A stretch of DNA of 13,856 nt from Actinomycetota bacterium (GTDB lineage: Bacteria > Actinomycetota > Actinomycetes > S36-B12). This document shows, one piece after another, positions 8,628-13,856 of this stretch. Numbering within the stretch: the stretch's first letter is position 1; each line of letters opens with the position of its first letter. The stretch lies in the NCBI GenBank assembly GCA_016870425.1, contig VGBQ01000051.1, positions 1 through 13,856 on the forward strand, written 5' to 3'. The notes under the pieces are model-generated. The model made no database searches. It was not told the DNA's origin and saw nothing but the letters and a program-made list of their open reading frames with translations. Made by a program: the position numbers and the translations under genes.

Positions 8628-10469
8628 ATGACGCGCAAGGGATTCGCGGGCCTGGCCCTCGGAGCCCTGATGGCGGCCACACTCCCGGCCGCAGTGGACA
8701 GCGCTTCAGCTGCGCCACGGGCGATCGCCGCCAACCCGATCGTGGAGTTCGCCGACGGCATCATCCGCGGCAATCTCAACGTCACCGGAGCAGGAAGCCA
8801 GCAGCTGCGATACCAAGTCGTCTCCAGCAGTAAGGGAGGCAAGCTCGAGTTGGGCAACATCACCGATGCCAACCCCGCCGTAGCGGCTCAAAGCTTCACG
8901 ATCCTGCCGTTTGCCGACTGGCTCGATGGAGTTGCACCTCGCGGCACTGAGACCTTTGTCGTGCGGGTCACTCCTGTGGCGAAGTCCGCCACGTCCGCGG
9001 CGGTGGCGAAGCCCATCGATGTCAAGATCAACGTCAACGTCGGTCAGTTGGCACCTGGCGCCACGCCCATCGCTTTCACACGCAAGGTGCAGGGCTACGC
9101 CGGCACCAACATCAGTGTCAACTTCTTCCCCGCATCCGGGCTGACCACCGGAGCGACCGCGCCGCTCATCCTCCAGGGATCAGCCTTGGGGGATCCGGGC
9201 AACATCGATCCCTACCGAGCATTCGACGCGGCCTCGCGGACTCCGAGCACCGCACCCTTGAGGAGCGCCCGGGTCACCGGGGGCTACAACGTCATCACCT
9301 GGGACCCCCGCGGCTCCTACGCCTCCGGAGGGGTCTGCCAGCTCAACGACCCCTTCCTCGACGGGGTCGACGTCAAGAGCATCGTCACCTGGGCTGCTGC
9401 CTCCACCCCCACTACCCTCAACGGCCCAGGCGATCCCGCAGTTGGGATGGTCGGGGGATCCTCCGGAGGAGAAATGCAGTTGGTGGCGGCAGGCACTGAC
9501 CCGCGCATCGACGCAATCGTGCCTTCGACGACGTGGAACTCCCTCATCACGTCGCTGCAACCTGACGGCGTCCTCGACACGACCGTGGCCTCCCGGCTGC
9601 TCGCCACGTTGACCAAATCCCGGATCCGCCTGAGCCCCGCCCTGCGCTCTGCGCTGAGCGACGGCATCGCCACCGGGCGTCTCACCGACGCTGCACTGAC
9701 CATGCTGGCCAACAAGAACGCGACCACATTCCTGAGCCAGTTGCAGGCACCCACGCTTCTGTGGCAGAGCACCGTCGATCCGCTCTTCCCCCTGAGCCAG
9801 TCGATGGACACCGCCGAAGCAATCCTCGACAATCCCTACGGCGTGCCGGTCAAACTTGCCTGGATGAGCACTGACGCCCCCGATGCATCCGTCAAGGACA
9901 CGGTGACCGACTACACACTCACCTGGATCGACAAGTACGTCAGCGGAGTGCCCATCCCGGACGCCTACACGCCGCTCTTCCAGTGGTGGGACCAGACGGG
10001 CCTGCGCCATACATCCCCGCTGTTTCCCTTCAGCCCCGGCTTCAACGGTCCCAATCCGCTCGTCGCGACATCGACCGGGGGGTCACTCGGCGTGGCTGCC
10101 AACTGCACAAGGGCGGTCTCGGGGGTGACCGCCAAGCTGACGGTGCCTCTGGGCGCACAGATTGCGGGCATCCCCGCCGTGACGATGAGCTATCGCGGCA
10201 CGGGCAAGGCACAGGGTGTCTGCGTGCGCGTGTCCGGCGCCGCCACCGGCAAGACGCTGAGCCCGACCGGCGAACTACTCCGGGCCACGCTTGACGGAAA
10301 GGCGCACACTATCTCCAGCCCACTTGGCGGGATCGCCTTCACCGGGCAGGGCAGCAGCCAGATCACCGTGACGATGTGGCTCGCAGCCCAGCCAGGTGTC
10401 AAGCCGGCGTCCATCAAGGTATCCGTGTCAGACATCCAGGTGGCCTTCCCGCAACGCGCAGCGCTCTAG
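8628..10469 (+). CDS. Secreted S15/CocE-type alpha/beta-hydrolase lacking the usual catalytic His
   Basis: A 613-residue exported protein. ATG 8628 gives MTRKGFAGLA as the opening of a signal peptide ending near SASA; an in-frame GTG at 8586 would add 14 residues, and neither start has a strong ribosome site. An N-terminal beta region (about 40-150) precedes an alpha/beta-hydrolase core: oxyanion-side WDPRG, nucleophile Ser279 in GGSSGG, and acid Asp384 in STVDPLF. The pattern GPGDPxVGMVGGSxGG followed by DAIVPSxxWNSL is typical of actinobacterial S15/CocE-like hydrolases. In those the strand after the acid ends in GGHG; here residues 412-421 read WMSTDAPDAS with no His. The mature protein has only two His (461 and 560), neither at the expected place. 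A jelly-roll-like C-terminal domain follows from about residue 480. It may be a pseudoenzyme, but the fold assignment is firmer than any activity. Confidence 0.85.
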   Translation: MTRKGFAGLALGALMAATLPAAVDSASAAPRAIAANPIVEFADGIIRGNLNVTGAGSQQLRYQVVSSSKGGKLELGNITDANPAVAAQSFTILPFADWLDGVAPRGTETFVVRVTPVAKSATSAAVAKPIDVKINVNVGQLAPGATPIAFTRKVQGYAGTNISVNFFPASGLTTGATAPLILQGSALGDPGNIDPYRAFDAASRTPSTAPLRSARVTGGYNVITWDPRGSYASGGVCQLNDPFLDGVDVKSIVTWAAASTPTTLNGPGDPAVGMVGGSSGGEMQLVAAGTDPRIDAIVPSTTWNSLITSLQPDGVLDTTVASRLLATLTKSRIRLSPALRSALSDGIATGRLTDAALTMLANKNATTFLSQLQAPTLLWQSTVDPLFPLSQSMDTAEAILDNPYGVPVKLAWMSTDAPDASVKDTVTDYTLTWIDKYVSGVPIPDAYTPLFQWWDQTGLRHTSPLFPFSPGFNGPNPLVATSTGGSLGVAANCTRAVSGVTAKLTVPLGAQIAGIPAVTMSYRGTGKAQGVCVRVSGAATGKTLSPTGELLRATLDGKAHTISSPLGGIAFTGQGSSQITVTMWLAAQPGVKPASIKVSVSDIQVAFPQRAAL

Positions 10470-10475
10470 CGAGCG

Positions 10476-10512
10476 GCACCGATTTACAGCGCGGATTTCG
10501 CGAGCTCGGTGC
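10476..10512. terminator. Two-tier hairpin between convergent stops
   Basis: An outer stem GCACCGA (10476-10482) with TCGGTGC (10506-10512) encloses an inner stem CGCG-gattt-CGCG (10490-10502). It occupies nearly all of the 43-base gap between the hydrolase stop (10469) and the convergent gene's stop (10513), the classic place for a terminator serving both strands. There is no T tract. Confidence 0.5.
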
Positions 10513-10704
10513 TCACTGTCGCGGACACTGAGTGAAGCTCTTTGAGTCCGACCGACGAACAACGTGCTCCGCCAGCGGCTTTCCGCAGCGAGGGCACGGG
10601 CCGGGGGTTACCTCTGGGCTCGTTCGCGGTTCCCCCACCGGGCTACTTTGCGACGGACCAGCAAAGAACAACGCGAGTCTGGTCAACCAGTGAGGGCGCT
10701 GCAT
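10513..10704 (-). CDS. Small zinc-ribbon-like protein
   Basis: A 63-residue protein of unknown role. The C-terminal half carries CPRCG, a His eight residues after the second Cys, and a third Cys in QCPRQ at the end, giving a plausible C-x2-C...H...C metal site like those in many small actinobacterial zinc ribbons. The N-terminal 25 residues are moderately hydrophobic (WLTRLALFFAG) but too short and charged for a confident membrane segment. The ATG at 10704 is supported by GGAG six bases upstream, and a TACGCT -10 candidate lies at 10736-10741. It converges on the hydrolase gene across the shared hairpin. A plus-strand ORF covering the same bases has no domain signal and I regard it as a shadow. 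Confidence 0.6.
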   Translation of the reverse strand: MQRPHWLTRLALFFAGPSQSSPVGEPRTSPEVTPGPCPRCGKPLAEHVVRRSDSKSFTQCPRQ

Positions 10705-10884
10705 CCGTCGCTCCTACTCTGTCGCCGGTAGGACAAGCGTATCGGCAATTTGCTGGACTCGCTCTTCCGAGCGCGCCACAAGGCACGCCCCATGCGGAGT
10801 TCATCGCACAGACATCGCGCGTTCCAATCCGAAGGAGTGTTCAGGCAATTGAACTTTGCTTTCGAGGAGACGCTGCATCCGTCG
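10697..10884. repeat. 14-bp direct repeat pair
   Basis: CGCTGCATCCGTCG occurs at 10697-10710 and again at 10871-10884. In the minus direction each copy reads CGACGGATGCAGCG, and in the first copy that ATG is the start codon of the zinc-ribbon gene. The second copy opens a short frame MQRLLESK with no ribosome site. A chance 14-bp repeat in a stretch of this size is unlikely, so a local duplication of the gene's 5' end is possible. Confidence 0.5.
10736..10741 (-). promoter_or_regulatory. Possible -10 box for the zinc-ribbon gene
   Basis: TACGCT on the minus strand fits TANNNT and would place the start point about 25 bases before the ATG at 10704, upstream of its GGAG ribosome site. No clear -35. 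Confidence 0.25.
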
Positions 10885-10922
10885 GCGCTGCGCGTAGACA
10901 CCAGCCCTTCTGGCAGCGCCGC

Positions 10923-11057
10923 CTAGCGGCTCTGCCGCTTGGCCCAGATGTACATGCCGATGCCACCGCCGCCCTGCTGCCACAGCGGTGCATGGCGGCC
11001 ATGAGTTTGGCCGATGTCGCGCCGTGCGGCAGGCGCTCGACTCCACTGCCTAGGCAT
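10923..11057 (-). pseudogene. Possible gene remnant or 44-residue small ORF
   Basis: The minus-strand frame from ATG 11057 to TAG 10923 ends in WQQGGGGIGMYIWAKRQSR. The last 20 codons have the GC-rich third positions of the neighbouring real genes, while the first 20 do not, and a GGAG lies too close to the ATG to act as a ribosome site. This could be the C-terminal tail of a decayed gene, a genuine small protein, or chance. I do not recognise a family. Confidence 0.2.
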
Positions 11058-11093
11058 CTCCGCGTCAGCGGGACATACCGGGCATCACGACCC

Positions 11094-11099
11094 TAGGGT
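11094..11099 (+). promoter_or_regulatory. -10 box of the pentapeptide-PLD gene
   Basis: TAGGGT within ACCCTAGGGTG fits TANNNT; the start point would be near 11106, giving a leader of about 20 bases that carries the AAGGAG ribosome site. The same CCCTAGGGTG is found at the giant gene's -10 box. No convincing -35 is present. Confidence 0.5.
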
Positions 11100-11125
11100 G
11101 AGCCCGACGCTGAAGGAGATGCCTG

Positions 11126-13045
11126 ATGAAGCGCTACCTGGCCCCCATCACCCTGCCGGTCGCCGCCGTCGCACTGCTAGCGGCCGTGCTGACCGCTCCG
11201 GCCGCTCAGTCCAGTGAGCCGATCACGGCTGCTGCCAAGGCGTGCACGCCGGCGCCCCAGGCGAAGTGCGTCGGGGCCAAGCTCCGCGGAGCCGACCTGC
11301 GAGGCAAGAACCTCAGGGGCATCGATCTGCGCGGCGCCGACCTGACCAACGCCAACCTCGGCGCTGCCGACCTGCGCGGCGCCGACCTCCGGGGAGCGAT
11401 CCTGGTCGGCGCTGACCTGCGCCGGACGAAGCTGGCCGGGGCCGATCTGCGCCGTGTCGACTTCCGGCGTGCCAACCTCCACAACGCCGGCCTCGACGGA
11501 GCGACCCTCGGCGACGGCGACCTCGACGCGATCGTGCTGCCCGACGAAGGCCAGAAGGTGATCGATCTCCTCGGCACCGCAACCCAGAGCATCGACATCG
11601 TGATCTACGAGATCGGTGGTCCACTCGTCGTGGGCCAGCCGGACGCACCGGGTGCCCTCATGGAGGCCGTGAGCTCTGGCGTCGCGGTGCGCCTCATCGT
11701 CAACGGCAATTGGCCATCGCACTCCTGCGCCTTCGACGACACTACGCAGGCCTTCACCGACCAGTTCACGTGCGCGCAGAATGCCGCAAGCTGGATCTAC
11801 GCGGTGCAGAACTCCCTCCAGTACGCCTACGCCAACCCCAAGCCCGGTGTGACACCCGTCCAGCCCAAGGTCAACTTCGCCAACAACAACTTCCAGATCA
11901 CGCATCAAAAGACCATCCTCATCGATGCGACGTACCCATCGGGTCCGAATGCGGGCCAGCCGCGACCGGCTTCGGACATGCTGCCGACCTCAACGGCGCT
12001 CATCAGCACGGGCAACCTGCTCAGCCTCTATTGGGGTTCGAACTACAAGGCGACGTCCACGGCGTGGATGACTGATCCCGCCTCCACGTGCGCGCCACCG
12101 AACCCGCCGTACCAGGGTCCGGCAGGTGACACGAGCTGCCAGGTCGAGTCCGGTGCGCGCGACTTCGCGATCCCGGTCACGGACCCCGCGAGCATCGCGT
12201 CGATCTCGACCGTCTTCTTCTCCGACTTCCACTGCGGTGCCACCCCACCAGCCACGAGTCCGTCACGCACCAACACCAATGGACTGCTCACGACCGCCCT
12301 CCCGCTGGCCTGGAGCAACGGCTCACTGCAGGGGCCCAAGTCATCGACCCCCACGGCCTACCCCACGGTCACCTACGGCTACTCGCGCTACGGCTCGACG
12401 GCGCAGCAGGGCAACGTGCGCCAGCTGCAGCTCAGCCTCATTGCCGGCGCCAAGTCCTCGCTTCTGGTCTACAACGAGGAGATGTCCGATCCCCAGGTCG
12501 TCGCGACGATCGCCGCCGCAGCGCAGCGACTGCCCAAGAACGCCGTCAAGATCGTCATGACCTACGGCTGGGACAAGTACGACGACACGATCAACTACTA
12601 CCCGGAGTTCGCCCAGCTCGCTGCGGCGGGGGCTGCCATCGTCCTGACGCAGTACGGAAGCGCAGCCGCGCAGTCCGAGTTGTACATCCACGCCAAGGCC
12701 ATCGTCGCCGACGGCACCAACGCCTGGGTCGGGTCGACCAATATCGGCCAGGCATCCATGGACTACAACCGTGAGCTCGGCATCATGATCACCAGCATGG
12801 CCAGTCCACAGCCCAACTATGTGCAGCGCGTCGCTGCGCTATCGAGCATCATCACGACCTTCAATAGGGACTTTGGCGATACCAAGAACGGCACCCCCTG
12901 GTCCCAGATCGCGGCCAAGCCCCTGCCCACCCTCAGGTCGGCTGCCACGCCGGACCGGCTCGAGCCGCGGTGGACCCAGACCTACCCGGTGCTGTGCGGA
13001 CCCCTGCCGACCGACGACACTCCGGTGCCCGCACCCGGCTGGTAA
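11126..13045 (+). CDS. Secreted pentapeptide-repeat / phospholipase D-like fusion protein
   Basis: A 639-residue exported protein. AAGGAG lies seven bases before ATG 11126. Residues 1-28 form a signal peptide (MKRYLAP, hydrophobic core, TAPAAQS). Residues 51-140 are 18 uninterrupted pentapeptides of the A(D/N)LRG type, which in known proteins fold as a right-handed quadrilateral beta helix. They run straight into a PLD-family domain with two HKD motifs: His260/Lys262/Asp267 in THQKTILID, followed by STGNLL, and His522/Lys524/Asp529 in IHAKAIVAD, followed by GSTNI and NRELG (Glu550). Both catalytic sites look complete, so a phosphodiesterase acting on phospholipid or nucleic acid outside the cell is likely; which one is not decidable. 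Eight Cys (40, 48, 201, 216, 322, 338, 370, 624) fit disulfides in an exported protein. The C-terminal 60 residues are Pro-rich and unassigned. Confidence 0.93.
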   Translation: MKRYLAPITLPVAAVALLAAVLTAPAAQSSEPITAAAKACTPAPQAKCVGAKLRGADLRGKNLRGIDLRGADLTNANLGAADLRGADLRGAILVGADLRRTKLAGADLRRVDFRRANLHNAGLDGATLGDGDLDAIVLPDEGQKVIDLLGTATQSIDIVIYEIGGPLVVGQPDAPGALMEAVSSGVAVRLIVNGNWPSHSCAFDDTTQAFTDQFTCAQNAASWIYAVQNSLQYAYANPKPGVTPVQPKVNFANNNFQITHQKTILIDATYPSGPNAGQPRPASDMLPTSTALISTGNLLSLYWGSNYKATSTAWMTDPASTCAPPNPPYQGPAGDTSCQVESGARDFAIPVTDPASIASISTVFFSDFHCGATPPATSPSRTNTNGLLTTALPLAWSNGSLQGPKSSTPTAYPTVTYGYSRYGSTAQQGNVRQLQLSLIAGAKSSLLVYNEEMSDPQVVATIAAAAQRLPKNAVKIVMTYGWDKYDDTINYYPEFAQLAAAGAAIVLTQYGSAAAQSELYIHAKAIVADGTNAWVGSTNIGQASMDYNRELGIMITSMASPQPNYVQRVAALSSIITTFNRDFGDTKNGTPWSQIAAKPLPTLRSAATPDRLEPRWTQTYPVLCGPLPTDDTPVPAPGW

Positions 13046-13063
13046 AGAAGTCGCCCAAACCCC

Positions 13064-13092
13064 TTGCGCTCCCTCCCCTGGGCGGGTAGCGT
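13064..13092 (+). promoter_or_regulatory. Promoter of the structured leader and the 56-residue gene
   Basis: TTGCGC (13064-13069) and TAGCGT (13087-13092) are separated by exactly 17 bases. The start point would be near 13099, at the first base before the left arm of the inverted repeat. This is the best-formed -35/-10 pair in the window. Confidence 0.6.
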
Positions 13093-13099
13093 CCCTTCC

Positions 13100-13196
13100 C
13101 GTAAGGGCTGTTCAGTGAGGACACATCCGGATCGCATCCGGGATTGCGCGAGAAATCGCGCTCTTGGTTCAGTGAGTCCCGCGAACAGCCCTTACG
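13100..13196 (+). ncRNA. Structured leader RNA candidate: 14-bp stem enclosing two hairpins
   Basis: CGTAAGGGCTGTTC (13100-13113) and GAACAGCCCTTACG (13183-13196) are perfect inverted repeats 69 bases apart. Inside are hairpin CCGGAT-cgc-ATCCGG (13127-13141) and hairpin GCGCGA-GAAA-TCGCGC (13146-13161), the latter closed by a GNRA tetraloop. GGAC (13119-13122) can also pair with GTCC (13176-13179), extending the basal stem. GTTCAGTGAG occurs twice (13110-13119 and 13167-13176), once overlapping the basal stem, so an alternative fold is possible. The predicted transcript starts at the base of the stem and leads into the 56-residue gene. It matches no riboswitch I can name. Alternative: a small terminal-inverted-repeat element (MITE), although I see no target duplication. 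Confidence 0.5.
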
Positions 13197-13249
13197 CATG
13201 CCCGGACAGCAGTCCCACCTGCCGGGGGACGCGCCCCGAGGAGGCCTGA

Positions 13250-13420
13250 GTGGACGAGAAGACGAAGAAGGACCTCAAGGACGCGGGTGAGCACACCGCG
13301 CATGGCATCGAGGACGTGATCGACGTCGTCGGACACGGCCTCGGTGGCGCCGTCAAGGGAATGGCCGACGGCGTGGAGACAGACTCCGCAAAGGCACAAC
13401 TGCGCAAGGGCGACGACTAA
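13250..13420 (+). CDS. 56-residue hypothetical protein, GTG start
   Basis: The GTG at 13250 is preceded by AGGAGG with a five-base gap, a strong ribosome site. The 56-residue product is highly charged at both ends (DEKTKKDLKD at the start, LRKGDD at the end) with a Gly-spaced hydrophobic middle (IEDVIDVVGHGLGGAVKGM) that could form an amphipathic or glycine-zipper-like helix. No signal peptide, no Cys and no known domain. Codon use matches the neighbouring genes. It is transcribed from the promoter at 13064-13092 behind the structured leader, so its expression is probably controlled at RNA level. It converges on the DsbA-like gene with 24 bases between stops. Function unknown. Confidence 0.7.
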   Translation: MDEKTKKDLKDAGEHTAHGIEDVIDVVGHGLGGAVKGMADGVETDSAKAQLRKGDD

Positions 13421-13444
13421 CGTCGGTGTGCCGCGATGCGCAGG

Positions 13445-13856
13445 TCACATCGTGAGCAGCGACCGCAACTGTGGATCATTGAGGGAATCGCGTAGGACCT
13501 TTCCATTGACGAGGACCGTGGGTGTTGCTGTCACGCCTCGAGCGAACGCCGCCTGCGTGGTCGCTGCGACGAACTCCATGAATCGCCCATCCTCAATGCA
13601 CGCCACCGCTTCCGCACTGACACCCAGGCCCACGGCGAGAGTGACCAGGGCCCGCGTCTCCAGGCGCGCTGCATCAGTGGGCGAGGAGAAGATCGCGGTG
13701 TTGAAACCGACGAAGGCGTCATCTCCCTCGTGGTGATGGACACACGCGGCGGCGTTGGCCGCGCGCGCCGACGCCCCCGGGGGGTCCAGGCTGCGATTGG
13801 CCTCGCCGAGAAAGGCCATGTTGTATTGCCGGATCGCCAGGCCCGAGCCGGGTTGC
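13445..13856 (-). CDS. DsbA-like thioredoxin-fold protein, C-terminal part (5' end beyond window)
   Basis: The frame is open at the right edge and gives at least 136 residues ending at TGA 13445-13447. The visible part has the helical-insert pattern of DsbA-family proteins (GSGLAIRQYNMAFLG, then RAANAAACV) and the final strand region GVTATPTVLVNGK, in which TP is the cis-Pro loop that faces the active site. The CxxC motif would lie in the missing N-terminal part, so activity cannot be judged. Family members act on disulfides outside the membrane, which would suit the Cys-bearing exported proteins nearby, but no operon links them. The ATG at 13819 is internal to the conserved region and is not the true start. 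Confidence 0.8.
   Translation of the reverse strand, partial: QPGSGLAIRQYNMAFLGEANRSLDPPGASARAANAAACVHHHEGDDAFVGFNTAIFSSPTDAARLETRALVTLAVGLGVSAEAVACIEDGRFMEFVAATTQAAFARGVTATPTVLVNGKVLRDSLNDPQLRSLLTM

Larger units (their letters stand above)
10705..11093. other. Region without a secure gene
   Basis: Between the zinc-ribbon gene start and the PLD gene promoter I see no gene I would defend. Several overlapping ORFs on both strands lack recognisable domains or ribosome sites. The stretch holds the second copy of the 14-bp repeat, the zinc-ribbon promoter candidate, and a 44-codon minus-strand frame whose last half has gene-like codon use. Confidence 0.5.

Noticed and set aside
9180..10010. 276-codon minus-strand ORF inside the hydrolase gene
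   Set aside because: It is antisense to conserved hydrolase motifs; a long shadow frame is expected at high GC.
10542..11096. 184-codon plus-strand ORF
   Set aside because: It begins with TTG and has no ribosome site, overlaps the better-supported zinc-ribbon gene antisense and shows no domain or gene-like composition.
11177..11908. 243-codon minus-strand ORF opposite the pentapeptide region
   Set aside because: It is the shadow of the pentapeptide repeats (regular VGxAQVGSAEV pattern) read from the other strand.
13100..13196. Integron attC-like site
   Set aside because: The ends lack the RYYYAAC/GTTRRRY core sites, and the arms are perfect, without the extrahelical bases typical of attC.
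12933..13199. 88-codon minus-strand ORF across the PLD gene end and the inverted repeat
   Set aside because: It is antisense to the PLD C-terminus and the structured leader; its sequence is explained by the repeats and has no family signal.
13411..13425. CGAC / GTCG hairpin at the end of the 56-residue gene
   Set aside because: Only four base pairs overlapping the stop codon; too weak to call a terminator.
1..13856. CRISPR array, tRNA or rRNA genes, intact insertion sequence
   Set aside because: I saw no regularly spaced repeats, cloverleaf or rRNA-like sequence, and no transposase-like frame.

Overview
The window looks like chromosomal DNA from a high-GC Gram-positive bacterium (Actinomycetota). 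Codons are strongly GC-biased at third positions, -10 boxes have the TANNNT form (TAGGGT, TAGCGT, TACGGT), Shine-Dalgarno sites are AGGAGG-like, and GTG is used as a start. The genus cannot be named from the sequence. Most of the window encodes exported proteins: four of the seven supported genes begin with a Sec-type signal peptide.

Layout. (1) 1-6296, minus: the first 2098 codons of a giant secreted protein that runs off the left edge. It has a beta-rich N-terminal half, a ladder of seven short G-(D/S/G)-F-(D/E) motifs, then a series of carbohydrate-binding-like beta-sandwich modules, a LamG-like module and a fibronectin type III module. Its -10 box is placed so that transcription should begin at the A of the ATG (leaderless mRNA). 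(2) 6403-8382, minus: a secreted subtilisin-family (S8) protease with a full catalytic triad, just upstream of the giant gene and on the same strand. A near-perfect 20-bp palindrome overlaps its promoter. (3) 8628-10469, plus, divergent from the protease: a secreted alpha/beta-hydrolase of the S15/CocE type. It keeps the nucleophile Ser and the acid Asp but has no His at the usual place. (4) A two-tier hairpin at 10476-10512 fills the space between the hydrolase stop and a convergent 63-residue zinc-ribbon-like gene (10513-10704, minus). (5) 10705-11093: no secure gene; a 14-bp direct repeat and a short ORF that may be a gene remnant. (6) 11126-13045, plus: a secreted protein in which 18 uninterrupted pentapeptide repeats run directly into a two-HKD phospholipase-D-type domain. 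(7) 13064-13420, plus: a good promoter, a roughly 150-nt leader containing a 14-bp inverted repeat that encloses two hairpins, and a 56-residue GTG-start protein of unknown function. (8) 13445-13856, minus: the C-terminal part of a DsbA-like thioredoxin-fold protein whose N-terminus lies beyond the right edge.

How the parts may work together is inference. The protease, giant binding protein, hydrolase-like protein and PLD-like protein look like an extracellular set for interacting with polymers or surfaces. The giant gene and the PLD gene share an identical CCCTAGGGTG at their -10 boxes, which hints at common control. The most unusual items are the structured leader before the 56-residue gene, the pentapeptide-PLD fusion, the hydrolase without its catalytic His, and the motif ladder in the giant protein.
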